Positions 45,594 through 57,185 of a DNA stretch of 64,000 bases are shown here, piece after piece. Each line of letters starts with the position of its first letter. Position 1 is the first letter of the stretch. Source of the DNA: Isoetes taiwanensis (Eukaryota > Streptophyta > Lycopodiopsida > Isoetales > Isoetaceae); assembly GCA_021234155.1 (NCBI GenBank), contig JAJEKV010000030.1:7437890-7501889 (forward strand), in the 5' to 3' direction. Both the position numbers and the translations under genes were made by a program. Under the pieces are notes generated by a model. That model worked only from the letters and a program-made list of their open reading frames with translations, ran no database searches and was not told the origin of the DNA.

Positions 45594-46539
45594 TCATATT
45601 ACGCTTGCTTTTGGTAGTCGGGGGTGTATCTCAACCCCACGATGTTTTCTACTCTGTGATTGCGCTCTTGAATGCTCCCAATCCAAAGTGACATAAAGTG
45701 GATAGTGGTCGGACAAAGCCTCCTCATCTCTGTTCATGTGCCAATTGAGGCTGGTGATCATGTCAAGTCCTACCACTTTGGAGCAAGGAGATAGTCTACC
45801 ACGCTAGCTCCACCATCATGTCTATCGCTCTTGCAAGTAAAACCCCGATTGCGGTTATCGATCATACCATTGCACACTACCATGTCAAAGACAGTGAGAG
45901 TTGAACCAACTCCCTTCCAAAGCGTTGGTATTTGTATCTTGAAGGTATGCGGCATGTTGAGGTCTTTTGGTGTTTCAACCAGTGGGTCGGAATCGGCCTC
46001 TCCACGGAAGGTAACCAAGGCATAGTTTGCGTGCGATCGCGGGCATCGAAATCTCTAACAAGAGCACATGCCCTTCTTTGGCGATATTCTTTGTATGTCA
46101 TCATATAGATCTCTATAAGGCATTTGTACATTAGGTAATGCGCCTCCACGGACTGGTAGAACTTAGAATTTGCATGGGGTATATAACGACATGCAATAAA
46201 CAATGGGCGATCTTTGAGGCTCGGTACTCTCACCCGCAGGTAGCGGTTAAGTCTGTCGACCTTGTGGGGCGAGGCCGTGGCTGCTATAGCATCTTTGAAG
46301 TAGCATGCCACCCCTCCATATCCTCGCTTGCCATGGCGTGCATTAGCGGCGAGAAGCACTAGTATCGGGATGTCCGGCAGGTGATGCCACGATATTTCCA
46401 TGTCTCTTGCAAAGAAGATGATGCCCATACACGTAGCGATCCCAACAAGGCGCATTTGCCCTTCTTCGGGAATCCCCTCTGGTTCCATGATACAAGTCGG
46501 AACCTTTGTCCCTATCTTTGCCTGACCGTTATCACGCAC
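45594..46539 (-). pseudogene. LINE EEP-type endonuclease remnant
   Basis: The frame from 46539 reads GIATCMGIIFFARDMEISWH, then GKRGYGGVACYFKDAI and LNRYLRVRVPSLKDRPLFIA, the middle of an AP-endonuclease-like domain (the GGVA and VR blocks). Shifted frames supply RDFDARD (the G-DFN-R-block, degraded) and, at 45770-46018, LTVFDMVVCNGMIDNRNRGF, TCKSDRHDGGASVVDYLLA and finally EEALSDHYPLYVTL at about 45690, the SDH catalytic motif. Order and wording fit a LINE endonuclease. Stops and frameshifts make it inactive. Confidence 0.75.
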
Positions 46540-47163
46540 CGGCTCAGGAGGTTGCGGGGGCGTTCAGTGGTGCCCGGCCTTTGGGTCTGGCATTTGCATC
46601 GCTTTGCCATCTCGGAGGTGAAAGGTCTAGATGTCCCTGGCCCCATCGCCCATTTGCCCTCTCTCTTGTTGTTGGCGGCGGGTACAAACACCTTCATCTT
46701 GCCATTAACCAAGTCTGCCGAGCCCCCACACTTTTGTCGACTTGTGCGATTTTTTGTGAACTCTCTCGTCTCTCCTTTTGTTGCCTTTGGGTAAGATCGT
46801 GTCCAAGTATATTGATGTCCCCTTCAGCAGGCTATACGCGTTGCGACAATAGAGTCTTCGATGCTGATCCAACTACTTTGTAAATTTGACGGTCGAGGGG
46901 TCTCATGTTTGGCCTCGACTCTAGTGGGTTTCTCACCCCAAATACTGCCGGTTGTAGTCGTCGGCACCGGGGACATTAAGCTTAGGTGGCGAGATCTTCC
47001 CCATGCTCTTGGGGCAAGCCCGGACAATGAGGTTCACCAGCGGGATTGGCGATCACGCTTCGCCATGAAGGACCTACGATTCCTGGGCCACCTGCGCCCT
47101 CCGGCATTGGGCACTAATGATCTTGCCTCGAGGCGTGCACATTCGTTCATCTCCGGGCGGAGA

Positions 47164-47716
47164 TCATCGTCTCGGTGAAACTTCGACCATCCTCTTCTCT
47201 AGGGCGAGAGCACAGGTCTTTGCTTCCTTTCCTTCGGTTTGTCTCTTTTCTAGGGTTTCCTTCCGCTTGCATCGGCGCATTCTAGCTTCATGGTCCTTAA
47301 GGGCGAAACTACGCGATAGCCAAAGTATGTAATGTTCCCTTTGCTTGCACGAGCTCTCTCTGCGGTTGTGATATCTCATCGTCACCTGGCGATGGATCCT
47401 ATCAATCATTTGGGTAACCTCATTCAATGTTTGAGATGTTGCCATGAATTCACTTCTTAAGCGGCGACAATACCCGTGCTTGATTATTTCGAAGTCGACC
47501 AGCCAAAGCGGTCATTCGGTTGGTCGTTGCTCTTCTAATGTGGAGATCGGTTCTCTCTCCTTCACCAAGCTTGTTTCTTGAGGATGGCTCTTGTTGGGTG
47601 GGTGTCTCTTTGTGCCTCCATACTTGCCAACCTATCACCATGCTGCTGTCAACTTTGCCTCCAAGGCTCGTATATTCTCGGTTGCGTGACATGCTCTGAG
47701 GGAGAGGAGCCCTCAC
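47164..47716 (-). pseudogene. LINE ORF1-like charged region
   Basis: Two successive minus frames (47716-47450 and 47445-47164) encode a hydrophilic, Arg/Lys/Glu/Gln-rich segment; the second includes MIDRIHRQVTMRYHNRRESS and RRCKRKETLEKRQTEGKEAK, suggestive of a coiled coil and nucleic-acid binding. Position upstream of the endonuclease fits ORF1 or the ORF2 leader. No RRM or zinc knuckle is visible, so this rests on position and composition. Confidence 0.4.
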
Positions 47717-47869
47717 CGTTCCGTGCTTGCTTCTTTAGTGCATGCAGCTTTTCTTCCATTGTCTGCTGCCTGAGAGTCACGTCCTGGGTCATTTAGAGTC
47801 TCACTACTGCAAGTCTTAACCTGAGACCAAGTCTATTGTGAAGTCCACGATTCTAAAACCAAAGCTCCC

Positions 47870-48300
47870 CAAGCTCGGATATGATCGAAGCGTGTGGCGG
47901 CACCACCACAGCTGGGGGGTTTTGAGGCGTTTTATTGGCAGCCCGGAAATCTACAATTTTGCTTTGAAAATATGACTAAACCACATGCAAAACCACATAC
48001 CTACTGAAAGATCTCTAAGAGGGCTTTCCAATGCAACAAATTTCAGCTAAAAGGGGAGCTACGGATCTCGGATATGATCGAGAAAGCGCGATGCGACTAG
48101 GACCGTGGCGCTTTAGGGTTTTACGGGGGCGGATGTGCAGTCCGGAAATCTGTGATTTTGACAAAGATATAAGCCACAATTAATGGCAAATCACATACCT
48201 ACTCAAAGATGTTGAGAGGGCTCTCCATCGCATAACAAATTTCAAATTTGAAAACGGACTTACGGATCTCGGATATGAGCAAAGCGTGTATTGTGGGGAA
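47870..48300 (-). repeat. about 190-bp tandem 5' monomers of the LINE
   Basis: The word CTCGGATATGA occurs at about 47875, 48067 and 48256 (spacing about 190), each time with AAGCGYG after it, and the units share TTTTAGGGTTTTACGG/TTTTGAGGCGTTTTATTGG, CCGGAAATCT, CACATACCTACT-AAAGAT and GAGGGCT-TCCA. Two full units and the start of a third lie directly upstream (minus sense) of the LINE coding region. Confidence 0.75.
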
Positions 48301-48840
48301 AGGGGCGCCTAAAGAGAAGTGCTATGGCGCGAAATGACCAAAAAGACGGATGGTTTGTCCAGTATGAAGATCGGGTTCACATAATTTTGTGCCGTACAAA
48401 GACATCAAGACATGATTGATTTTTGCTTTTTGCCATATCCAAGTAATATTAGGCCAAAGTTAAGTTGGTCAAAATAACTAATTGCTGCAGCATGTCTCAA
48501 CCTGGCAATCGCATTATTGGAGGACAAGAGAAAATGGCAAGTCCAAATATAAAGACACTGCAGCAATGAAGGAAAGGATCTTACAGCAGTTGCGGGCTTT
48601 TATATGATCCAGCTTGCTCTGTTATGACAAGAAGGGGAAGAAGTATATTAAGATTTGACGAATTTCTGCTGCTGCAGTACCAAATAGGACCCGATAGATA
48701 AATCATGCCCTCCCGTTGCTGCGATCACGCCCAACGGATCTCTTGCGCTGTTGTTGGTCACAGGGAGACTTCTGTTACCAAGAGAAAATAGACTCCTAGA
48801 CCCATATAAATAAAACTAGAAAGCAATACATTTCACTAAA
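48301..48840. other. anonymous spacer
   Basis: No gene or repeat seen. Confidence 0.45.
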
Positions 48841-48845
48841 GAAGA

Positions 48846-48935
48846 TTTGGCGTGTTGGTAAGAGTCTTGGTTTGGAGATGGGAGGTCAAGGATTCAAGTT
48901 TTTGCAATAAAATTTTAACGTATGCACCAATAAAT
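48846..48935 (+). mobile_element. possible tRNA-derived SINE head
   Basis: TTGGCGTGTTGGTAAGAG (from 48847) resembles a Pol III A box in a tRNA context, and GGATTCAAGTT (48890-48900) a degraded B box at normal spacing. No tail or target duplication was identified. Confidence 0.35.
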
Positions 48936-49365
48936 TTTTTTGTATGGTGCATAAATATGCACCTGTATGTTGCATCTGAAGCATTTATAAGCTTTACTTT
49001 TGTATTAGGACTCCAAAACATCTTAGACGCAACACTTTAGGAGAAGCTAAAATAATTTCACCTGGTTCATCTTCGGATGGGGCTTTTTGGAGGTATTCGT
49101 CAATGTAAGTGTCCTCTATGCATGACACTGAAATTGCCTAGATTCGAGCTTCCTACAAAAAGTTATGGCCCTCGAGAGCAAGTGACCTTTTTCTGCCCAA
49201 AACTTAACATTATCTCTCCTTTCTCCCTTGCATTTTCCTTCCTAATTAACCCTTCTGTCACATACGTTAGGCTACTTTAGCATATTACACGGAGATCTAA
49301 GGGGATTTTCTACTCTAACAACAATACTACCTATTCGACTTAACTAACTAGGGCGTGGCTGGTGT

Positions 49366-49394
49366 TATGATCCAATATACTAAGATCATGGCTT
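49366..49394 (-). other. initiator-Met primer binding site of a Copia-like relic
   Basis: Reverse strand reads TGGTATCAAAGCCATGATC, close to the usual plant TGGTATCAGAGC primer site. An LTR would lie immediately at higher coordinates (ending on the minus strand ...GGGGGAGCATCAGAA), but its far end and partner were not found. Confidence 0.5.
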
Positions 49395-49399
49395 TGATA

Positions 49400-50862
49400 C
49401 CATTCTGATGCTCCCCCAACCTATACGATGCTCCCATCATATAAATACAGGAAATCCCCTTTCTCAACAACTCTATCACCAGGAAAGGCTCTCCATCTGA
49501 CTTGGACCGCTTGTGATGACCAAGTGTCCGAGCGAAAGACAAGGGGGTGTCATTCGCCCCATGCTTTCTCTGGGATATCCTATACTACAAAAGCGGACAT
49601 ACATGTTAGCACTAGCAAAAATACATACAAAAAATATGCCACCACGAAGGGTGCCATCCATCATCAATACGAACATCAACATAGCATACACAAAGCATCA
49701 TAAATGAGGGTTCTATCCCATGCTCAGACTCAATAAGGGATCTAGTGACAGTCATGGTCTCCGAATAATAACAGACAAAATCATGACAATGGCATTGGCT
49801 GGCATATGGCTAGATCCGTTGTTACAAAGGTTCCGCATCTTCCTGGTGGCTATGGTTGCTCCTCCTCCTCCAAGTTCCCCAAAATCGATTTGAAGCAAAT
49901 TGGGGGTGCGGCCTCAATTTGGGCGAGTCTAAATATAGTAGTTCCCTTCTGCCCAATCGATTTGGGTGGATTCGCTAGATGTTAATTTATAATTAACTTA
50001 ACATAGCCCTAATTTCGAATTAGGGTTTAGTGCTAATGAAAATGACAAGCTTAAAATGGCCAATCAATTGGTGCCATGTGACGCCCAGGTTCCCCATAAT
50101 TAATGTCATGTACTACCCCATTATACTCAGTGGACGATAAAAAAAATCATTCTCATTCTCATTATACTCCGTAATAACGTATAATGTATTGAGACATCAT
50201 GTATGGTGACGTACTTTTGACTTAGTCCTGTATTATACGTTTCTTATATCAATTCAAGGCGTATAATAGATGGGAATGACACAGCGACTGGTTCTCTTCA
50301 AAGGTGCCTGGGTTATTTGCACCATGGTAGCAGTCTCCCCAGCTTTTGATCGAAGGCAAGAGATGGCAGCCGACGTTTTCTGTTCATAATGTTGCCTGTC
50401 TTGTGTCATGTGACTTGCTTGAAGCACTATGATAGATATAATTTCATATTGCTTTTTCAACCTATTGACCTATTGCTTTTAGGTATGAAAGTACAATGGG
50501 AGAGCATATGTGACCTTTAACATTAAACAAAATTATGAATACAAATACAAGTTATTAATGACGATGTTTGTAGAGTAATGGTCACTTATTGCAAGGATAA
50601 GGTCCTTGCAAAACTGGTAGAGAATCCATGCGGGCCTGTAGGTCAGTGAGGGCTTGCTTGTCCTGCTGCCTCTCAAATTACGCCAAGCGAATGTTGTCCT
50701 CCATCTGCTATGTGGGGGTCTCCATCCCTGCGACCCACTGTTTCTCCATAGCCAGTTGCCTCTTGAGTACTTGGGGTATTGAGAATTGCACTTCTTCTAT
50801 CATGCCTGCAATCTGGGTGGTGTTACTCTCAATTCTCGCCTCGATTCGTTTCTAAGCTTCTG
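49400..50862. other. spacer, possibly LTR relic sequence
   Basis: Follows the primer site above. Contains TGTGACGCCCAGG at 50076, which resembles another LTR start in the plus direction. No coding signal. The open frames at 49428-49707 overlap on both strands without domains. Confidence 0.35.
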
Positions 50863-51249
50863 TCAATGCCCAGTGTGCCATCGGATCCGAGCAGCAGCTA
50901 ACCGTCTGCCGAACCAACTTTGCTGAGTGGGCCTTTGCTCTGCCTCTCTTCTCAGGGAAGAGGCTTCTTCTTTGCCTTTGCTGTCTAGCCTGGGCCATTT
51001 TCGTGGTGGCCCTTCCACTTGGTCATCCGAGGAAAGCTCGTCATGTAATGGGAAACTAGGTTGTGGGTGTGACTGTGCATGAGGTTGGGTCTGGGGTTGT
51101 GATGGAGTCTGGTGGGCGTTTCTATCCAAGGGGGGACGGAGGGAGAGGGGGCCTGAGAGTGAGCCATGGGAGTAGGCATGATTGTCTGGGATGTACTGGC
51201 CGAGGATGAAATAATCAGGGGAGGGGAGAGAAAGGGTGTAGGATATCAA
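50610..51249 (-). pseudogene. unrecognised frame, Pro/Gln/His-rich then helical
   Basis: The minus frame from 51249 has SQPQTQPHAQSHPQPSFPLH followed by a basic NLS-like piece, EGPPRKWPRLDSKGKEE and RREAEQRPTQQSWFGRR. After a stop, the next minus frame continues with NTTQIAGMIEEVQFSIPQVL and KRQLAMEKQWVAGMETPT, helical. It resembles gag- or ORF1-like transposon proteins in composition, and an L1 starts 400 bp downstream on the other strand, but no defining motif was found. Confidence 0.3.
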
Positions 51250-51639
51250 GGATTAGAGTGGGTAAAACGGTTCATAAAGATTCAACTAGCTCAAAGTAGG
51301 ATAGCAAACCACAATGGATGCCCACCCTTAGTGGTTGGCATGTGGGGGTTTTTGGGAAAGGGGGCCGGGGGGGATAAGTTCCATCCAATGTCGGGATCCT
51401 TTTGGGATGGGGTTGAGGGGTGAGAAGAGCATGATATGCAATTCTTTTGGCAATCACGTGCTCTAGAGGAGGCTATAGAGAGAGATGAGGACCAACACAA
51501 ACTATAGAAAGTCAAAATGCCTAAAATGGAATAACAATAATTGCTATAGAGAGAAAAAAGTGCTCAAAATGAAATACAAGTGCCTGAGGGCCAAAACAGA
51601 CTATAGAGAGAGGAAGTGCCCAAAATGAAATAACAACAA

Positions 51640-53144
51640 ATAATATGTTAGAAAAGCCAGTTGTAGGCCGTATTGCTGTGGCCAAGTCTGTGCTTGTAGT
51701 GCACCTGTATATGGCATCTTGCTTGTTAATTCCATGCACTAAGGTACAATAACTCAAAGCCATCATTAGAGACCTCCTCTATGGGGTACAGAAGCGGGTG
51801 CAATGGCCTAGGTGGCCTAGTCCAAGTGTGTCCTTCCAAGTGGGCAAGTGGTCTGGGTATAATTGACTTAGTCCTTATACCAAAATTCATTTGGAGACTT
51901 TTGAATAAGGAGGATGGCTCTCTTGGTCTACATCTTCTCAAGCAGTCGCTTACTCATTGCATCCCACTTAGCAAGGTGGCAGTTAAACCCCTTTTTACCA
52001 TGAACACTATGTCAATCACTCCAGCCATTCTTGAATGCCTCGCCCTTTTTGTGGGGTTGTTGGATGCGTGGACTGCAGTACGGGTACTATTTCAATCGTC
52101 TCCTTCCATTCATGCTATGCTAGATATGTTGCATTGGAGGGCATCATCAGATCTACCCCCCCTCCCCCTTTCCCTCCCTCACTGCATCAGCCCATTCTCT
52201 TACACAACGACGGTGGACCCAAGTAAGTATCATTTCAATCCAGGTATAGTATAATGATGGCCATCTTATGTCATGGATTGAGTTTCAGACTAGATGACTT
52301 CTGTCTAGATGGAATATGTCACTTTGATAGAAGATAGCAGAGAATTTGCCACTTCTTGGACGGTCGATGTTATGGAAAGAATCCTTAGACTTGTAATGAG
52401 CCAATCATAGAGGCAAGAACTTTCTCAAGTCAGTGTATCGTCTTCTTCGAGCATCGAGTACCCTGTCAGTGTCAGTTAGATGGCAGCTGCAGATTTCACG
52501 TGAGTATTGGTCTCGTATATGGCATTGGGTTTGGGATAAACTGCTCTATCCCAAAGTTTTTGTGCTTTGGTGGCAGATCATTCATAGGTATTTGTATATT
52601 AATGCAATCCATCATCAATGTGATCCTCAAGTCTCTCCATTGTGTCCAATATGTCTTGAGGAGATCCAATCACTTGAACATTGCATGCTTGCATGTTTGA
52701 AATCCAACCAGCTAGGACTTGGTTGCAGGATTTGTTTTATAGTGAATTGAATGGCCAACACATTCTTCTAGCAACCTACCCTGATAGGTGGTCCTCAGCT
52801 AAGAAGAAGGCATTTCATCTTGGTTCTGGTTGGCTCTTGTGGTCCCTCATTTGAGAACAGCGCAGATTTCACATCTTCCAAGACATTTATTCTTCTCCTC
52901 ATGATCTTCTATCTCGTGCCCAAACCAATAGTGATGGCTTATGAGTGCCCTCTATTGAGACATAGGTCGGGGATCTTATTTGGATCCAGTATCTCTAGAT
53001 TCATACATATCCTTAGGCTTCTTTTGTAGGGCAAGTGCATTGTGGCTCTAGTTGTGATGGCATATGCATGTGCGTGTACTATAAGATGAAGTTTTATTTT
53101 CATGTACTTTGCTTAATTAAACTTTCATCCTTCAAAAAAAAAAA
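51640..53144 (+). mobile_element. L1-type LINE, 5'-truncated
   Basis: Starts in the post-RT block (RIAVAKSVLVVHLYMASCLL near 51680, then KAIIRDLL). Frame 51781-52254 continues with PSKWASGLGIIDLVLIPKFI and WRLLNKEDGSLGLH. Frame 52433-52750 holds the RVT zinc-binding region: IWHWVWDKLLYPKVFVLWWQ, then CPICLEEIQSLEHCMLAC. It ends in CATCCTTC plus an A tract at 53133-53144. No RT catalytic motifs remain. Confidence 0.8.
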
Positions 53145-55500
53145 ATCTCGAGCATGTCTGACAAGAGGGGAGCCCGTTGTACCACATAATGGACTCTAAG
53201 AACACATACCTCAACAATGGGTAATGTGTGTGATCGTCACCGATGATCACTATTGAGGAGGAGGAGGAGGGGGAGGAGGAGGAATTGTTTATCACATATA
53301 TTTCCTTTATATAGATTTTTTGCAGCAATTTTTGCATATGTTCCTGTACTCCTTATGGATTGGTAGAGCCATCAATATTACTAACTAGTGGCACCTCGGC
53401 CAAATTTTCCATTAAGATCCCAAATTGCTAGGGGAAGGGGGGTATATAACGAGTGCTCGACAAATGTGCATGTTTTGTTGGAGTGCTTGACAAATGTGCA
53501 TGTTTTGTTGGACATGTGTGCATGTTTTGTGGACTATCTAACAATATAGACACAATTTTTTGCCATAGCTATTGACACGGTGCAAGTACATTAAGAAAAG
53601 CCAATATCCTAACATCCATTCATGTAATAAAAAGAGTTATGAAGATTAAATAGCTGAAGGTGCATAAAATGCGGCACTTTCCCTGCACCTTTCTTTTATG
53701 AGATGAATTCAGGCACATAGTAATTTGCGGTGTAGATGCTAGAACTGAGTGACCCATTAGGAAGCTTTTCAAAGAGTAGTGGTTTGACATCAATTCCTCG
53801 TAGTCAGTCATTGGACCATTGTATCACATATTTTAAATTTATTTTAAAGATTCAAATAGAATCTGTACAAAATCTTAGGAATCTTGAAGAATCTTCATAT
53901 AATCTTGGAGTACATATGGGAAGCTTCTTGAGATTTTAAGAATCTTAAGAAATTTGGTATCTCCATGGAATCTCTAGGAATCTTGCGTGCACCTTAATGA
54001 ATCCTTAGAAATCTAACAGAACTCCAAAGAATTCTAAAAAAACTTTGAGTATCAGGTAGAGCCAGACACCAATTGTCTTTGGCACTAACTTGATACAAAT
54101 TCCCCTTGCGGTAGCTGCAGCTTCTAGATATTTTAGAAAATCATCCAATTTTGAAATTGATACTGGGGTCAACTTTTGGAAGTTTTGAGATGACACCATG
54201 TCTGACGTTCACATCATTTCGGATTTGCACAAGTGTTGGCAAATTCAAGTGTTCACGGTAGCTTCCAGGGCAATAATTTTCTCATGTATCTTGTAACTTA
54301 GCATTCTAAAATTACTTTTCTAGTTGATGGTATTGTCCAAAGGCATATTAGTTTAGATTGTAAAAGTCGTATAAAATATCAAATGTCATTTGAAATGGGG
54401 CTAAAATTCGTTTGACATGCATTTCTACTAAGTTCCTAGATACCCACGATTGTTTTTCTAGTGGATGTTATTGCTCAGAAGGCATATTAGTTTAGATGGT
54501 ACAAATAAAAAAGGCTAAATGTCATCTCAAATCAAATGGGGGTCAAAATTTGTTTAGCATGCATTTCTATCAAGTTCACCCAGACACTTAGACATTAATA
54601 GCACAAAGGTTTCCAATAGAAAAGTATTCGAAAAAGTCTATTCGTAGAAGTGCAATATATGCCCAAAGTTTAGTTTAGCATCTGGCCTTCACAGGTAGAA
54701 ACACTAGGCATTGCACTATATCAAATGCCAAATTGTTTGGTGTAATGCACACTATTCTGTTTGTAGATGGTCAACTTAGTTGGTGATATGTATATGCCAA
54801 CCAATATACTATTTGTTTGCTATGTCAACACTCAGTATGAATTAAGGTAAGATTTGTGGAGATACCAATTTGAAACATTCCTTGTACTAGTTTTGCATAC
54901 AATATTCACTAATCATGAGCTAAAGTAAGATTTAGAACATTCCTTGCACTATTTTGTTTGCATACTACATTCTTTAATATGTGACTAATAAAAGAGATTG
55001 TAGGAAGTATGGACTTTAGGCAAACTAATGAGGGAGAAGAATCTAAGGACCTAATCGAGGATTGACAAAATATTTGAGGAGTGAGTTTCTATAGTTTTCT
55101 ATATCATGGACTTGAACAAGTAAAGGAAGTTTAGAGCACCTGAAGCGGACCTGGTACCTAACAAAAGGGAACGTGTAGTGGAAAAGAAGACGTGACGGAA
55201 GGATGAGAGTTATAGAATAGACTAAAATAAGTTTTTTATAGATTTTTTAATGTCTACGGAGACCAATAGGACAGGGGACTAGAGAGAAAGATCTATGAAA
55301 CAGGCACACATCAGCAATGTCAAAATAATATTGCTAGGTTGTCAAGGTAGCATTGGGGAGACCAAATTAAGGATGAGATAAAAGAGTAAATTAAGGGGTA
55401 ATTAGAAATGAATTGAATTGAAAGAGTTGTTAGAAGAAAAGGTCTAAATTTGGGGGTGCAAGCTAAATTTAAAAAGCAATGAATTTAGGGAAACTAGGCT
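53145..55500. other. anonymous spacer
   Basis: AT-rich; no gene. Contains a (GGA)n/(GAG)n run at 53256-53282, a direct repeat of GACAAATGTGCATGTTTTGTTGGA (in part) at 53459-53520, and phrases around GGCATATTAGTTTAGAT that recur at 54340 and 54482, an old local duplication. Confidence 0.5.
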
Positions 55501-55880
55501 TTTAACTTTTGCGAGGGTTTAGGGTTGGTGCTAGATTTTTTACCGCTGTAAATAAAGAGCCCTTCATTGGCTACAAAGCTTCCAGTTGTCCGGCTATGGA
55601 GGCCCTGTGCCCCCTCGCCTTCCGACACTCTCCATATCCGCTACTTGGGCGATGCTTCAATCCCCCTCCCTTCCGATTCCCATTCTTTTTTCTTTCAGAA
55701 CCTCCCTTTCTAGCTCCCATTCCGTCGCCCAATGCTGCATAATTTTTCCTCTGTTTTTCCCTCTTTTCCTTGCATGCTTCATTCCTCCCTCCCCTGTTTC
55801 TTCATTTTTTCTTCCATTGCATGGTTTCTGAATTTTTTTTAACTCCATTGCATGGTTTCTGAAATTTCTGATCCATCTCA
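55501..55880 (+). promoter_or_regulatory. probable promoter and leader of the GT34 gene
   Basis: Includes GAGGGTTTAGGGTT at about 55513 (telo-box-like, common near transcription starts of plant growth genes), a long CT-rich stretch (55660-55800) typical of 5' leaders, and a direct repeat of CCATTGCATGGTTTCTGAA (about 55814 and 55845) just before the start codon. Roles are inferred. Confidence 0.45.
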
Positions 55881-57185
55881 ATGGCAGAGCAGAAGTTGCT
55901 GCCGTTCCCGGTTGGATATAGATTTGTCATTATTTCTCCTCACAGAAAGTATCAGCTCATAAGAGCGTTCAGAAATATGAAGGTTACTATTTTGTGTCTG
56001 CTCATCACAGTTCTGGTGCTTAGGGGTACCATCGGCGCTGGAAAATTTGGCACCCCTGGCCAAGATTTGCAAGAAATCCGAGAGCATTATATGTTGCTTG
56101 GGAAGAAAGATCCAATGAGGGTTTTGGAAGAAGTAAAGAGCATCAGACAGATTGAAAGTAGGAATTTTCTTAAAAAAGAAACAGAGCTTCCAAATGGTTT
56201 ATCTGGGGCGTATTCATTGGGTGCAAAGATCACAAACTGGGATGAAAAAAGAAGGGATGCAATGGAAAAAAATGGATATGATCTGCAATATCAGAATCAG
56301 AAGATTATGCTGGTTAGTAGTGCTCAACCTGATGCATGTGATAATCCTGGTGGGGATTATTGGCATCTGAAATTTGTGAAGAACAAGATCGATTATAGCA
56401 GGTTGCATGGAATAGAATTCTTTTACAATATGGTAGATTTAGATGTCCAAATGGAAGGATCTTGGGCTAAGCTACCTGTTTTAAGGATGCTCATGTTAGC
56501 ACATCATGAAATAGAGTGGTTCTTTTGGCTGGACAATGATGCAGTAGTAACAGACATGTTCTTCCATATCCCACTAGAAAAATATTCTGTCCATAACCTC
56601 ATTCTTTCTGGTTTGAAAGATAAGATTTATATGCAAAAACACTGGAATGGATTAAACACTGGCAGTTTTCTCATCAGAAACTGTCAATGGTCTTTAGATT
56701 TGTTAGATTCTTGGGCTCAAATGGGACCTAAAGGCAAGATTAGAAAAGAATATGGTAAGATTTTAAGCCAATACCTTCAAGACAGGCCTGATTCTGAAGC
56801 AGATGATCAATCTGCTTTGGTGTATTTGCTAGCTACACAGAGGAAGAAGTGGGAGGATAAGGTATATTTAGAAAGCTCATATTACTTGCAGGGTTTTTGG
56901 ATGAACTTGGTTGAAAAATATGAAGAAATAATGGTGAAAAGAAATCTTCCTGGCTATGGTGATTCTGGTAAGTTCCCTTTTGTGACACATTTTGTTGGAT
57001 GTAAGCCCTGTAAAGGAGATGGAGATTATGCAGCAGAGAATTGCCTTAAGCATATGGAAAGGGCTTTTAATTTTGCAGATAATCAGATTCTGCAAGGACT
57101 TAATTACGTTCATAGTAGTCTTGAATCTTCCACTGTTAAACACTTGCATGATTCTGAGATTAGAGACTATTCTTCATCAAATTGA
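55881..57185 (+). CDS. GT34 glycosyltransferase, xylosyl/galactosyltransferase-like
   Basis: An intact intronless 434-residue frame. It has a short cytosolic N-terminus and a signal anchor at about residues 33-53 (MKVTILCLLITVLVLRG), as expected for a type II Golgi enzyme. The GT34 (GMA12/MNN10) domain starts near 135 (QKIMLVSSAQ) and carries the DxD metal/sugar-nucleotide motif as DND at 218-220 in WFFWLDNDAVVTDM. Then HWNGLNTGSFLIRNCQWSLD (254-273), EADDQSALVYLLATQRKKW (306-324), YYLQGFWMNLVEKYEE and VTHFVGCKPC (368-377), RAFNFADNQIL (394-404). These match plant XXT and galactomannan galactosyltransferase proteins, which use UDP-Xyl or UDP-Gal to decorate cell-wall xyloglucan or mannan backbones. 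Which substrate it uses cannot be told from sequence; DND in place of the usual DSD is a mild deviation. Slightly shorter than Arabidopsis XXTs (about 460). ATG 55881 is the first in frame. Confidence 0.95.
   Translation: MAEQKLLPFPVGYRFVIISPHRKYQLIRAFRNMKVTILCLLITVLVLRGTIGAGKFGTPGQDLQEIREHYMLLGKKDPMRVLEEVKSIRQIESRNFLKKETELPNGLSGAYSLGAKITNWDEKRRDAMEKNGYDLQYQNQKIMLVSSAQPDACDNPGGDYWHLKFVKNKIDYSRLHGIEFFYNMVDLDVQMEGSWAKLPVLRMLMLAHHEIEWFFWLDNDAVVTDMFFHIPLEKYSVHNLILSGLKDKIYMQKHWNGLNTGSFLIRNCQWSLDLLDSWAQMGPKGKIRKEYGKILSQYLQDRPDSEADDQSALVYLLATQRKKWEDKVYLESSYYLQGFWMNLVEKYEEIMVKRNLPGYGDSGKFPFVTHFVGCKPCKGDGDYAAENCLKHMERAFNFADNQILQGLNYVHSSLESSTVKHLHDSEIRDYSSSN

Larger units (their letters stand above)
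43000..48300 (-). mobile_element. second-family LINE, near full length, decayed
   Basis: On the minus strand from high to low coordinates: tandem 5' repeats (47870-48300), a charged coiled-coil frame (47164-47716), EEP endonuclease (about 45594-46539), RT (about 43900-45130) and a C-terminal Cys/His region (about 43177-43400). More GC- and CpG-rich than its surroundings. It shares the RT type of the copy at 61.3-64 kb and differs from the L1 copies elsewhere here. Confidence 0.75.
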
